From Brevibacterium sp. HMSC07C04 (GTDB lineage Bacteria > Actinomycetota > Actinomycetes > Actinomycetales > Brevibacteriaceae), in assembly GCF_001815905.1 (NCBI RefSeq), contig NZ_KV823268.1:83568-115927 (forward strand): a stretch of DNA of 32,360 bases, written 5' to 3'. The position numbers and the translations under genes were made by a program. Below are positions 1 to 8,142 of this stretch, one piece after another (positions within the stretch are counted from its first letter, which is position 1; each line of letters begins with the position of its first letter). Below the pieces are notes generated by a model. The model was not told where the DNA came from. It ran no database searches and was given only the letters and a program-made list of their open reading frames with translations.

Positions 1-1217
1 CGGTAGTAGCCGGCCATGACGGTGTTGCCGCGCACCACGACCTCGCCGATTGTCGCTCCGTCGGCGGGCACATCGACAAGAAGGCCATCGCTGTCGGGTT
101 CGCGCTGAACAACGCGCAGTTCGCTGGAGCCGATCTGCCCCACACCCTGCCTGGCCAGCAGAGCCGCCCGGGTCTCAGCAGGGAGGTCCTTCCACTCGTC
201 CTGTTCGTAGGCGATCGTGTAAGGACCGGCTGTTTCGGTCATGCCGAAGGAGTGGGTGACGGAGAATCCGAGGGCTTCGACATCGGCCAGCGTGCGCGGG
301 TCCAGAGGCGCTCCGCCGCAGGTGACGCGCAGTGTGTAGTTCAGCCGGTGGGCTTCGTCGGTGGCCAGCACAGTGCGCACGACGGTCGGTGCGCCGTTGA
401 AGTGTGTGACCCGGTGGCGGTCGATGAGCTCCCAGATCTTCGGTCCGCGCACTGCCCGCAGGCACACCTGGGTGCTGCCGGCTGCGATGAGCGCCCACAC
501 GCCGCACCAGCCGTTGCAGTGGAAGATCGGCAGGGGCCACAGGTAGACGCTGTCGGTGTCGAAGCGGGAGTGGATCACCTGGTTGATGGCGTTTGTGTAC
601 GCCTGACGGTGGGTGACGATGACGCCCTTGGGATTGCCTGTTGTGCCGGATGTGTAGTTGATGCCCAGCGGGTCGAGTTCGCTGTGGGGCGCCCACTGAA
701 ACTCACGAGGTGCCTGCCCGGTCTGGTCTGCTCCCGGCTGCTGGGTCTGGGCTAGGAGGTCCGCAAGGTCGACGAAGCCTTCAGGCAGGTGTGCGGCGGG
801 GTCGGCAGTGCGGTCGACGGCGATGGTCGCGACGGTTGTGAGCTGGCCGATCAGCGGTTGGACAACCGGGATGTATTCGGCGTCAATGACGAAGACCCTT
901 GCGCCGGAGTGTTCGAGGATGAAGTGGATTTCTGCGCTGGTCAGGCGGATGTTCAGCGGGACGAGGACAGCACCGGCCAGCGGCACCGCGAACTGAGCGG
1001 TTGCCATTTCGAGGGTGTTCGGCGCCATGTAGGCCACGCGGTCGCCAGGGCGGATGCCGAGGTCGGCCAGCAGCTGTGCGCGGTGTTGGGCATCGGCGGC
1101 GAACTCGGCGAATGTGCGTGCGGTTTCGCCGTCGATGACGGCTGTGCGGTTGGGGTAGACGCAGGCGCTGCGCTCAAGGAAGCTCAGCGGCGAAAGGGGT
1201 GTGTGCAGTCCAGTCAT
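1..1217 (-). CDS. AMP-dependent acyl-CoA synthetase (3' end cut by window edge)
   Basis: ANL-superfamily ligase that adenylates a carboxylic acid with ATP and transfers it to CoA. The frame is open from ATG at 1217 to the window edge, giving 405 codons of a protein normally 500-550 aa, so the C-terminal cap is missing here. The P-loop signature YTSGTTGNPKG lies at about residues 188-198. IFHCNGWCGVW (231-241) and the A5-type motif SFGMTETAGP (323-332) follow, and the GEVVVRGNTVMAGYY segment closes the visible part. The HCNGW block is typical of medium/long-chain fatty-acid or DmdB-like acyl-CoA synthetases. The exact acid cannot be told. A GGAAG sequence sits 5' of the ATG. A strong hairpin at 1272-1314 separates it from the upstream binding-protein gene, so it probably has its own promoter in the roughly 55 bp between them. 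Confidence 0.9.
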   Translation of the reverse strand, partial: MTGLHTPLSPLSFLERSACVYPNRTAVIDGETARTFAEFAADAQHRAQLLADLGIRPGDRVAYMAPNTLEMATAQFAVPLAGAVLVPLNIRLTSAEIHFILEHSGARVFVIDAEYIPVVQPLIGQLTTVATIAVDRTADPAAHLPEGFVDLADLLAQTQQPGADQTGQAPREFQWAPHSELDPLGINYTSGTTGNPKGVIVTHRQAYTNAINQVIHSRFDTDSVYLWPLPIFHCNGWCGVWALIAAGSTQVCLRAVRGPKIWELIDRHRVTHFNGAPTVVRTVLATDEAHRLNYTLRVTCGGAPLDPRTLADVEALGFSVTHSFGMTETAGPYTIAYEQDEWKDLPAETRAALLARQGVGQIGSSELRVVQREPDSDGLLVDVPADGATIGEVVVRGNTVMAGYY

Positions 1218-1271
1218 AGCTGTGAGGCTTCCAGAGCCCTGCCTCGTGGGGAGCTTAAGCGGTCACACAGT

Positions 1272-1314
1272 TTCACGGCCCGTCATACATGACGGGTGTA
1301 TGACGGGCCGTGAA
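1272..1314 (-). terminator. 17-bp perfect inverted repeat, terminator of the binding-protein gene
   Basis: The arms at 1272-1288 and 1298-1314 are perfectly complementary over 17 bp with a 9-nt loop. The hairpin lies 27 bp past the stop of the betaine-type binding-protein gene. No clear U-tract follows on the minus strand. The arm also contains a nested palindrome (see findings). Confidence 0.75.
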
Positions 1315-1340
1315 GTGAAGATGACGTTATGCGGCGGAAA

Positions 1341-2324
1341 TCAGCTGTCTGCGCTGAGGCCGCCGCCCTGCCATTCGTCGAAGAAGTCCTGGTTGTCCTG
1401 AGCCCATTCATCGACGGCTTTCTGCGGTTCTTTGCCGTCGTAGTCTTTGGCCATGACCTTCTCCAGGCCCTCCAGACGTTCTGGGGTCAGCGCCAGATTC
1501 TTCAGGGCCTGCGCTGCCTGCGGGTGTTCATCCGTAAAGCCGACACGTGAGAACGAGTAGAGGAAGTCTGGGTCGCCGAAGGCACCGAGGTCGTCTTCGA
1601 GGTCGCGGATGTTGAACTCGTCGTACGCCCAGTGCGGGTGCCACAGAGTGACGGCGATGTTGTCGCCGCTGTTCTCAGCCTTGCTCAAAGCTGCGAGCAT
1701 TGCCGGGGTCGACGATGAGATGAGCTTGAAGTTTTCCAGGCCGTATTCTGGGATGACGTCTTTTTCCATTGCGCCCATGAGGCCTGAGCCCTTTTCGATG
1801 CCGACGATCTCGCCGCTGAAGTCGTCCTTGTGGTCCTTCAGCTCGCTGAGTTTGGTGATCGGGGCATCTTCGTTGACGGCCACGACGTTCTGGGCCTGGT
1901 CGTACCAGCATCCTTGGTCTTCGAGTTTGTCCTGGTATTCCTCGATGTACTTTGCGTGGGTGACCGGCAGCATTGACGATGACATCCAGTCGACATCACC
2001 GTTGGCGGTGGCGACAAAGCCGGGGGCCAGATCGAACATCTTGACTTCGACCGAGTAGTCGTAGTTCTTCTCCAGAAGATATTTGGCCAGGTGCGCGGTC
2101 GCGATCGTTTCATCCCAACCGTTGAACGCGGCGACGGTCACGGATTTGTCTTCGTCTTCTGCGCTTTCAACGCCGTCGAGCGGTTTGGAGTTTTCCGCGG
2201 GCGTGCAGTCGCCCCAGTCGCGATCCTTGTTCGCTTCAGTGGTGCCCCCGCTTCCTCCGCTGCAGCCGGTGAACAGCATGACAGCGGAAACGCTGAGAGC
2301 GGTGAGTAGGCGTGCAGTTTTCAC
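1341..2324 (-). CDS. Glycine betaine/choline-type ABC transporter substrate-binding lipoprotein
   Basis: Predicted extracytoplasmic lipoprotein (327 aa) that binds a quaternary ammonium compound for an ABC importer of the OpuA/ProU class. Residues 1-21 form a lipoprotein signal peptide (basic MKTAR, hydrophobic core, lipobox LFTGC with Cys21). A Gly/Ser/Thr linker follows, then an OpuAC-type domain (about residues 60-315). Trp/Tyr-rich stretches such as FNGWDE, VDWMSSS, CWYD and TLWHPHWAYDEF fit an aromatic cage for a trimethylammonium group. Start: GTG at 2324 with GAAGGAG 5 nt upstream. No permease or ATPase gene is adjacent, so it is an orphan component that must serve a transporter encoded elsewhere. 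The ligand (betaine, choline, carnitine, proline betaine) is inference. Confidence 0.88.
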   Translation of the reverse strand: MKTARLLTALSVSAVMLFTGCSGGSGGTTEANKDRDWGDCTPAENSKPLDGVESAEDEDKSVTVAAFNGWDETIATAHLAKYLLEKNYDYSVEVKMFDLAPGFVATANGDVDWMSSSMLPVTHAKYIEEYQDKLEDQGCWYDQAQNVVAVNEDAPITKLSELKDHKDDFSGEIVGIEKGSGLMGAMEKDVIPEYGLENFKLISSSTPAMLAALSKAENSGDNIAVTLWHPHWAYDEFNIRDLEDDLGAFGDPDFLYSFSRVGFTDEHPQAAQALKNLALTPERLEGLEKVMAKDYDGKEPQKAVDEWAQDNQDFFDEWQGGGLSADS

Positions 2325-2381
2325 GATGCTCCTTCGATAGCGGTTGTCATCGTTTTCACAGTAACAAGCGGGTTGGCTGCC

Positions 2382-3706
2382 TTACAGGCTGCGCGCGAGT
2401 ACATGCCGTGTCACCTGGCGGTGGCTCACCGCACAGCGAAGGGCCCAGTAGGCTAAAAGGCCGAAAAAGGGAAGCACTCCGTCTGCCAGCAGAACGAAAA
2501 GCAGGGCCAGGGGAATCTGCGCGCACCACACACCCAGCGCATTGCTGACGAACTCGCGGTTCGTCATCCCGAACAGCCGCAGCAGAGTGACATTGCCGTA
2601 CGTCAATCCCGCGATGGGGCACAGCAGCGCGACGACAGCAGTCGAGAGACGGACGGCGGAGACGACATCGGAATCAGGTGACGAAAACGGTGCGGCAGCA
2701 AATCCACCCAGCAGCACGAGAAAGCCGACAGCAGCTCCGATCAAGAAGAACGTTCTGCGCACTTCCCTCGCTCCGCCTCGGATGGTGTTCGGGTCTTCCG
2801 CATAGACCTTGCCGAGGATGTACAGGGCTGCGGACGACACACTGGATACAAAGATGAATGCGAGCAGATGGGCCTGCACGCCAAAGCGCATTCCCGCCAG
2901 TGCGGCTGTGCCCGAGGCGGCGAGAATCAGCGTGAAGACAACATTTCCGCCGTAGTCCACGACCGCGGAGCCCACTGCAGGCCAGGCGAGCTTTGGCCAC
3001 TCGGCATAGCTCCTGCGGACTTCGGCGCTCGGTTTGTTCTGTGTGCGGTGTCTTGCGATGAGGCCCGCGAGGAAAACAGCGGCAGGATTGTGCTGATGGT
3101 GCTCCCAATACCAGCTCCGAAGGCCCCGAGCTCCGGTGCAGGGCCGAGACCGTAGATGAGCACTGCGTCCAGCAGAAGGTTTGCAGGACCGGAAATCAAA
3201 AAGGCGATCAGTGGGACGCTCGTCCGACCCCAAGCCACAAGAGCAATCGCCATGGTTGCCCCGGCGATTTCTGTGACGAGGGACGGTGCGCGGCCCGCAC
3301 TGTATGACAGAGCCGCCGACCATGTGGCGTCGCTGAGCGTGAAAAAGCCCCAGGCGGACGCGGCCACGCCAGCGCATGAGAGCAGGGCGGCAAACGGCAG
3401 AACTCGCTTCAGGGCGATTGCCAAACCACCTGTTTCCAGGCCGCCATCGTCACCCTGTGGCTGACGAGGGGCCAAAATACGGTAGGCCATGAGTGCGCCG
3501 AGCAGCGCGTTGATGGGCAGTTCATACAGTGCCGCACCCAGAGCCACACCGGCCAGTGCCGATGTCGAATAGTGCGCTATCAACAGCGAGTCGGTTACTC
3601 CTAAGACGACGCTGCCGATTGCCGCGAGCAGCGGCGGCCAGGTGTACGTGAACAGCACACCCGGCCGCAGCAGTCGGCCATGACCCGGCGAGTCTGTCCT
3701 AGCCAA
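2382..3706 (-). pseudogene. MATE family efflux transporter, broken by a single-base frameshift
   Basis: Multidrug/toxin extrusion (MATE) type cation antiporter in two reading frames. The N-terminal half runs from about 3706 in one frame and shows the family-like segment VVLGVTDSLLIAHYSTSALAGVALG, ending with GAFGAGIGSTISTILPL. The C-terminal half continues in the next frame with VFLAGLIARHRTQNKPSA and further hydrophobic helices to the TAA at 2382. One extra T in the T4 run (plus-strand AAAA at 3073-3076) would join both halves into one protein of about 440 aa, the usual MATE length. The likely start is TTG at 3706, overlapping the stop of the upstream peptidase gene; GTG at 3658 is an alternative. 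The rest of the frame is clean, so the lesion is recent or a sequencing error. Confidence 0.85.
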
Positions 3707-5789
3707 GTTCCGCTGCCGTCTGGGTTTCTTCGCCCAGCACGTGGTGGCGCAGGAAGTCGATGAATGTGCGGTACCAGACCTCCGCATTGCCGCGGCCCAA
3801 AATCCAGTGGCCCTCGTCGGGGAAGTACAGGAAGCGATGCTGCGTCAGCCCGTCCGGCCCAGCTGGGGTCTTCGTCTTGCGCAGCAGGTCAAACCACAGT
3901 TCCTGACCCTGGCCGATGGGCACCCGGTAGTCCTTGTCGCCGTGGATGACGAGCATGGGGATCTCGATGTCGGCAGCGTACAGGTGCGGTGAGTACTCCC
4001 GCGACTGACCGGCCATCGCGTCGTTCCACGAAGAATTGTCGGTTGTCCGGCCCATGGATTCCGTGTTCCACAGGGACGCGTGGGTGACAGCGCACTTAAA
4101 GCGCGAACCCGTGTGCCCAGCAACCCAGTTGGTCATATAGCCGCCGTAGGACCCACCGGCAAAAGCCGTGCGCACAGAGTCGATGTCAGCGCGCTTTTCG
4201 GTCGCGTCGGTCAAAGCCATGATGTCGGTGAAAGGTGTGCCGCCCAGCTGCTGCTGACCGCGGGCAATCATGTTCTGGCCGTAGCCGGTGGAAATCGCGG
4301 GATCCGGCAGGAGCACCGCAAAGCCGGCAGCCACAAACGGTGCCGGGTTCCACCTGTAGGTCCACGCATTCCACGATCCCCACGGACCACCGTGTGCAAA
4401 CACAACAAGCGGGTGTGGGCCGTCGCCTTCCGGCAGCGACAGCCAGGCGCGAATCTCGGTGCTGTCCTCAGCAGTCGCAGTGACCTCGTCAAGCCGACCC
4501 GGCACCTTGACCGCTCCGGTCGGATTGGCAAGTTCGGTGACCTCACCGCTGGTCGGGTCGATTGCCACCGGCTGCGGTGGGCAGTCAATGGCAGAGCGCA
4601 GAGCCACCACGCGGCCGTCGTGTACGGCAAGCCCGGAGTAGGTGTACTTCTGCCCCGGACCGCCAGCCAGCCTGCGCGGGGCCGAATCGTTCAGACCACC
4701 GATCCACACGGAACCGCGGCCGTGGTCATCGGATGCGGCCACAAGCGTGCTGTCATCGAGCCACACAGTGTCAAACCACTGGTCGAACTCCGGCCACAGG
4801 CGCTGCTCACCGGTCAACCCGCCAGCCCTGTCAACGGAGTGGACGTAGGTCTGAGGGTCCAAATCCTGATTGGGCATCCATTCGGCGACGTGTTCAATGA
4901 CTACGCGCGAATCATCCGGGCTGAGCGCACCCAGCCAGCGCGCGTCCGTGGGCTGGGACGTCAGCAGCTGCTGGGGCGCGTGTTCGCCGGTCAGGTCGAC
5001 CCGGTGGATGCTCACCTGGTCGATGTGGTCTATGAGTGTCCGCCGCACTGTCACCAGCGCCCACGCGCCGTCGGCGGAAACCTCCCACGCGATGAGAGTG
5101 CCGTCCGGCATCTGCGGGTATGTGAAGTCCAGAAGCGGCGGAAGGCCGTCGCCGTCGCGCTTGAGCGCAAAATCGTCCGAGGTGGAGCTCAGCTTCCCCA
5201 AATCCTGCGGCAGCTGTGCCACCGCCAGTCGGTTCACACTCGGCCCGAGGTCGGAATCCCAGCGGCGGGTGGGGAACTCAGCGTGCAGGATGCCGGAGAC
5301 TTTCGCGTCTGAGCGCTTCTTGGCAAGCTCAGCGTGCTCTTCTTCGCTGCCTGCCTGCGAGTGCACTGTCAGCTGTGCCACGAGCACACCGGGGCGACAG
5401 ACGACCGGGCCGAAGCCGCCGGGGCGTGTGGCAATGCGACGCGCTTCACCGCGGGCCGGAAGCAGAAACAGTGCGGCGTCGCCGGGTTCATCGCCGTCGT
5501 CACCGGCCCGTTTGGCGGTGAAGAAGACCGAGCCGTCGTCGGCGATAGCGGTCGCACCGATCGAAGCTGCTCCGCGGGTCAAACGCCGTGGGGTCGCGTA
5601 ATCGGTGTTCTTATCACCGGCGAGTTCAGCCAGATGCGTGGTGTAGGTGCGCCCCGTGCCGTCCAGCGATTGTACGGAGGCCAACAGGGGACCGCCGTCA
5701 CGGCGACAGTTCAGACCAGTGGTGCGCGGCGCATCGAGAAGTGACGTGAGGGTGGGGATGTACGACGGAGAGTGAGCTTCTTCGACCAT
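3699..5789 (-). CDS. S9 family (prolyl oligopeptidase/acylaminoacyl-peptidase type) serine peptidase
   Basis: Cytoplasmic serine peptidase of 696 aa, the normal size for S9C-type enzymes, which cleave short peptides or N-acylated amino-terminal residues. The first ~430 residues show the repetitive Trp/Asp-rich pattern of a beta-propeller. The C-terminal alpha/beta-hydrolase has the oxyanion segment VFAHGGPWGSW, the nucleophile elbow GGSYGGYM (Ser about 547), the acid in HGDKDYRVP (Asp about 620) and the histidine in PDEGHW (His about 661), so the triad is complete. No signal peptide is visible. The ATG at 5789 lies 6 nt behind TAGAGT, suggesting a leaderless transcript. The MATE gene overlaps its 3' end and is probably co-transcribed. 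Exact substrate unknown. Confidence 0.93.
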   Translation of the reverse strand: MVEEAHSPSYIPTLTSLLDAPRTTGLNCRRDGGPLLASVQSLDGTGRTYTTHLAELAGDKNTDYATPRRLTRGAASIGATAIADDGSVFFTAKRAGDDGDEPGDAALFLLPARGEARRIATRPGGFGPVVCRPGVLVAQLTVHSQAGSEEEHAELAKKRSDAKVSGILHAEFPTRRWDSDLGPSVNRLAVAQLPQDLGKLSSTSDDFALKRDGDGLPPLLDFTYPQMPDGTLIAWEVSADGAWALVTVRRTLIDHIDQVSIHRVDLTGEHAPQQLLTSQPTDARWLGALSPDDSRVVIEHVAEWMPNQDLDPQTYVHSVDRAGGLTGEQRLWPEFDQWFDTVWLDDSTLVAASDDHGRGSVWIGGLNDSAPRRLAGGPGQKYTYSGLAVHDGRVVALRSAIDCPPQPVAIDPTSGEVTELANPTGAVKVPGRLDEVTATAEDSTEIRAWLSLPEGDGPHPLVVFAHGGPWGSWNAWTYRWNPAPFVAAGFAVLLPDPAISTGYGQNMIARGQQQLGGTPFTDIMALTDATEKRADIDSVRTAFAGGSYGGYMTNWVAGHTGSRFKCAVTHASLWNTESMGRTTDNSSWNDAMAGQSREYSPHLYAADIEIPMLVIHGDKDYRVPIGQGQELWFDLLRKTKTPAGPDGLTQHRFLYFPDEGHWILGRGNAEVWYRTFIDFLRHHVLGEETQTAAELG

Positions 5790-5801
5790 GCCGACACTCT
5801 A
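5790..5801 (-). promoter_or_regulatory. Putative leaderless promoter of the S9 peptidase
   Basis: On the minus strand the hexamer TAGAGT (5801-5796) fits the actinobacterial -10 consensus TANNNT and is followed by 6 nt and then the ATG at 5789. No ribosome binding site fits in between. No convincing -35 was found. Confidence 0.5.
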
Positions 5802-5845
5802 CCGGCGCAAAGTGACCCCAGCCATATAGGGGTTTGCGGGTAGGA

Positions 5846-5866
5846 CCGCTCAGCGCAGCAGAGCGG
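5846..5866 (-). terminator. Weak hairpin downstream of the DUF6882-like gene
   Basis: CCGCTC (5846-5851) and GAGCGG (5861-5866) form a 6-bp stem with a 9-nt loop, 35 bp past the stop of the 5902-6957 gene. No T-tract follows, so this is only a candidate end of the purS-purQ transcript. Confidence 0.3.
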
Positions 5867-5901
5867 CTATGGCAGCAGCGGTAAGGCCGCTTCCGTCCTC
5901 G

Positions 5902-6957
5902 TCATCGGCCGAACAGCCTTTCGAAGAATCCCTTTTTCTTCTTGGGCTGGTCTTCGACCGGTGCCGGGCTCGCGGTTTTGGGCTCGGGTTCCGACGTGTC
6001 TTCCTGTGCCGACTCCGAAGGCGCTTCCTGCTTTTCAGGAGTCTCTGTGGCTTCGGGAGCCTCGGTTGATTCGTGAGCCTGCGGCGTCTCGGCCTCTTCG
6101 GGTTCCGTGGGTGCCGGTGTTGGTTCGCTGACTTCGCCGACGCCCGAATAGTGTTCGCCCGGGGCGGGGGCGGCCTCTTCGGCACGCGGTTCTTCATCGA
6201 CTTGTTCAAGCACGCTGAAGTCGACTTCGATCGGCACCGACTGCGGTGCAACCGGCTGGGCGGCGCTGAACTGCGCCTCAGCTTCGCCAGCCAGCGGTGC
6301 GTGAACCTGGCAGCTGGTCAGGCGGGAGTGCTTGTCGAAGTCGATGTCAGCTGAACCGTCGGTCAGCAGGATCCGCAGGCTGGTGCCCTCCAGGGGAGCG
6401 ACAGCAAAGCCGCGCAGCGCCGCATAGTCAAGCAGCGCCTGCCTGTGACCGGTGATGCTTCCTGACTTCACACCGGCAGCCAGCGCTTTGACGACCGAGC
6501 GGATGGTCGGTCCGAGCTCGCCCAGGCCGTGCACGTCCAGCAGAGTCCAGACGGTCATCGTGCCGGTTTTCAGCGGGTAGTGCACCCAGTGGCCCGTGAT
6601 CCGCTTGGCGGCGATCACCAGACCGAGGGCGTCGTCATCACCTGCTTTGAACTCATCGAGCGTGAGGTCGTTGATCCCCTCGCTCTGACCGTAGTCGCGC
6701 ACTGCGTTGGCAAGTTCGACAACGGGACCGGAGAAGTCACTGAGCTCCGACCACGCCCACCGCCAGGTTCCGGACACAGTGTCGGTGGAACCCAGAAGAT
6801 GGACGTCGGCGTGCAGCTGATCGCCGAACACAATGTGCCCGCGCTGCAGGTCGACTTCCCATTCGCCATTGGTCTGGGCCAGAAGAGATTCAAAGGTCCT
6901 TTGGGCTTCGACCGATCCGAAAGCAGCCTGCCGCAGCAGGGTATCCATTTCGCTCAT
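5902..6957 (-). CDS. DUF6882-like protein with acidic disordered tail and basic C-terminus
   Basis: Conserved actinobacterial protein of unknown function, 351 aa. Residues 1 to about 220 form a folded domain with the W-x-D/H, LLGS and TWRWAWSELSDFS patterns I associate with the DUF6882 family. That assignment is from memory. Residues from about 255 to 335 are almost only Glu, Pro, Ala, Thr and Ser, so probably disordered. The protein ends in four lysines and GFFERLFGR, a basic, aromatic tail that could touch a membrane or partner. The ATG at 6957 lies 4 nt after the purQ stop and its GGAG ribosome binding site overlaps the end of purQ, so it is translated from the purS-purQ transcript. No catalytic motif was recognised. 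Confidence 0.8.
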   Translation of the reverse strand: MSEMDTLLRQAAFGSVEAQRTFESLLAQTNGEWEVDLQRGHIVFGDQLHADVHLLGSTDTVSGTWRWAWSELSDFSGPVVELANAVRDYGQSEGINDLTLDEFKAGDDDALGLVIAAKRITGHWVHYPLKTGTMTVWTLLDVHGLGELGPTIRSVVKALAAGVKSGSITGHRQALLDYAALRGFAVAPLEGTSLRILLTDGSADIDFDKHSRLTSCQVHAPLAGEAEAQFSAAQPVAPQSVPIEVDFSVLEQVDEEPRAEEAAPAPGEHYSGVGEVSEPTPAPTEPEEAETPQAHESTEAPEATETPEKQEAPSESAQEDTSEPEPKTASPAPVEDQPKKKKGFFERLFGR

Positions 6958-6961
6958 GAAC

Positions 6962-7744
6962 TCATTTCTCCAAAACTGTGCGCAGCACGGACGTGAAGAA
7001 CCCCTGACCGTCGACGCCCTGGCGCATGCCGGAAGCGGAATCGGGGCCGAAGCCGGCTTCGACAGCGTGTTCGGGGTGGGGCATGAGTCCTGCGACGTTG
7101 CCGCGCTTGTTGGTCACACCCGCGATGAGGTCGATTGATCCGTTGGGGTTGGCGCCCACGTAGCGGGCGAGCACCTGGCCGTCCGCTTCGAGCTCCCGGA
7201 GGGTTTCAGCGGGAGCCTGGAAGGAGCCTTCGCCGTTCTTCAGCGGGATGATGATCTTTTCGCCGGCTTCGTAGTCGCGGGTCCAGGCGGTGTCGGCGTT
7301 GACGATTTCAAGTTCCTGGTCCTTGCAGATGAACTGCTGGGCGGAGTTGCGCACGAGAGCTCCGGGCAGCAGTCCGGCTTCGCACAGAACCTGGAAGCCG
7401 TTGCAGATGCCCAGGACGGGCATGCCGTCCTCGGCTGCGGCGATCACGGACTCCATGACGGGAGCAAAGCGGGCGATAGCGCCGCAGCGCAGGTAATCGC
7501 CGTAGCTGAAGCCGCCGGGCAGAATCACAGCGTCGACGCTCTTGAGGTCTGCATCCGCGTGCCACAGGCTCACGGCCTGTGCTCCCGAGAGCGTGACGGC
7601 CCGAGCGGCGTCGCGGTCGTCGAGGGTGCCGGGGAACGTGACAATGCCGATGCGCACGTTCTGGGCCCCGTCGAGCACCGTGGTTGAGCGCTGGGCTCCA
7701 ATAAGTGGTCCGCCGTCGGTGTAGGCGGTGCGGGTGGCGGTCAC
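6962..7744 (-). CDS. purQ: Phosphoribosylformylglycinamidine synthase, glutaminase subunit PurQ
   Basis: Class I glutamine amidotransferase that releases ammonia from glutamine for the PurL/PurS/PurQ complex, which converts FGAR to FGAM in purine synthesis. The nucleophile is Cys114 in GICNGFQ, with His223 and Glu225 in [20 protein letters not shown] is a typical PurQ block. The ATG at 7744 overlaps the purS stop (ATGA), which argues for translational coupling. It gives 29 extra residues before [10 protein letters not shown], where PurQ proteins usually begin. GTG at 7657 would start at the canonical place and should be considered. purL, usually next in actinobacteria, is absent; a DUF6882-like gene follows instead. 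Confidence 0.96.
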   Translation of the reverse strand: MTATRTAYTDGGPLIGAQRSTTVLDGAQNVRIGIVTFPGTLDDRDAARAVTLSGAQAVSLWHADADLKSVDAVILPGGFSYGDYLRCGAIARFAPVMESVIAAAEDGMPVLGICNGFQVLCEAGLLPGALVRNSAQQFICKDQELEIVNADTAWTRDYEAGEKIIIPLKNGEGSFQAPAETLRELEADGQVLARYVGANPNGSIDLIAGVTNKRGNVAGLMPHPEHAVEAGFGPDSASGMRQGVDGQGFFTSVLRTVLEK

Positions 7745-7998
7745 TTGTTGCCGTCCTCAGCGGGGTAGACGCCGACAACGTCTTCGATGATGGTGTTGGC
7801 CAGCAGCGTTTCGGCTGCTTTCTTCACCTGTTCGAGGACTTCGTCCGTGGGTTCGCCGTCGTGCTCAAGCTCAAAGCGCTTGCCCTGGCGAACCGCGAAA
7901 CCGGAGAATCCCAGACGATCGAGTCCCGCCCCGATGGCTTTGCCCTGGGGATCGAGGATCTCGGGTTTCGGCATGACCTCGACGATGTAACGTGCCAC
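7741..7998 (-). CDS. purS: Phosphoribosylformylglycinamidine synthase subunit PurS
   Basis: Small (85 aa) structural subunit that brings PurQ and PurL together in the FGAM synthase of bacteria with a split enzyme. It shows the family pattern: a beta strand with [17 protein letters not shown], then [16 protein letters not shown], and a C-terminal stretch [13 protein letters not shown]. Length matches the family. The start is GTG at 7998 with GAAGGAG about 9 nt upstream. Its stop overlaps the purQ start by 4 bp, so purS and purQ form one translationally coupled unit. Presence of purS implies a short PurL encoded elsewhere. Confidence 0.95.
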   Translation of the reverse strand: MARYIVEVMPKPEILDPQGKAIGAGLDRLGFSGFAVRQGKRFELEHDGEPTDEVLEQVKKAAETLLANTIIEDVVGVYPAEDGNK

Positions 7999-8142
7999 CT
8001 GCGCTCCTTCGTTCGCTCCGGTGATGACGGCGCCATCATCTTAACAACGTACGAAGGCACTTACGATGAGCCGCGCAGCCGCCTCACCAGGTGTTGGACC
8101 CGGGCCCCGTAGGCCTTCAGGCCCACTTTTCGGCCGGTGTGG
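7999..8142. promoter_or_regulatory. purC-purS intergenic region with likely purS promoter
   Basis: These 144 bp separate two co-directional purine genes. On the minus strand GTTAAGAT (around 8036-8043) gives TAAGAT as a possible -10 box for purS, with no convincing -35. A GC-rich repeat GGGCC/GGCCC around 8102-8124 could be a weak end for the purD-purC transcript. No known purine riboswitch was recognised. Confidence 0.35.

Noticed and set aside
4080..5312. Long plus-strand open frame (410 codons) opposite the S9 peptidase gene
   Set aside because: It is antisense to a gene with a complete catalytic triad, has no family motif, and results from the GC-rich codon bias.
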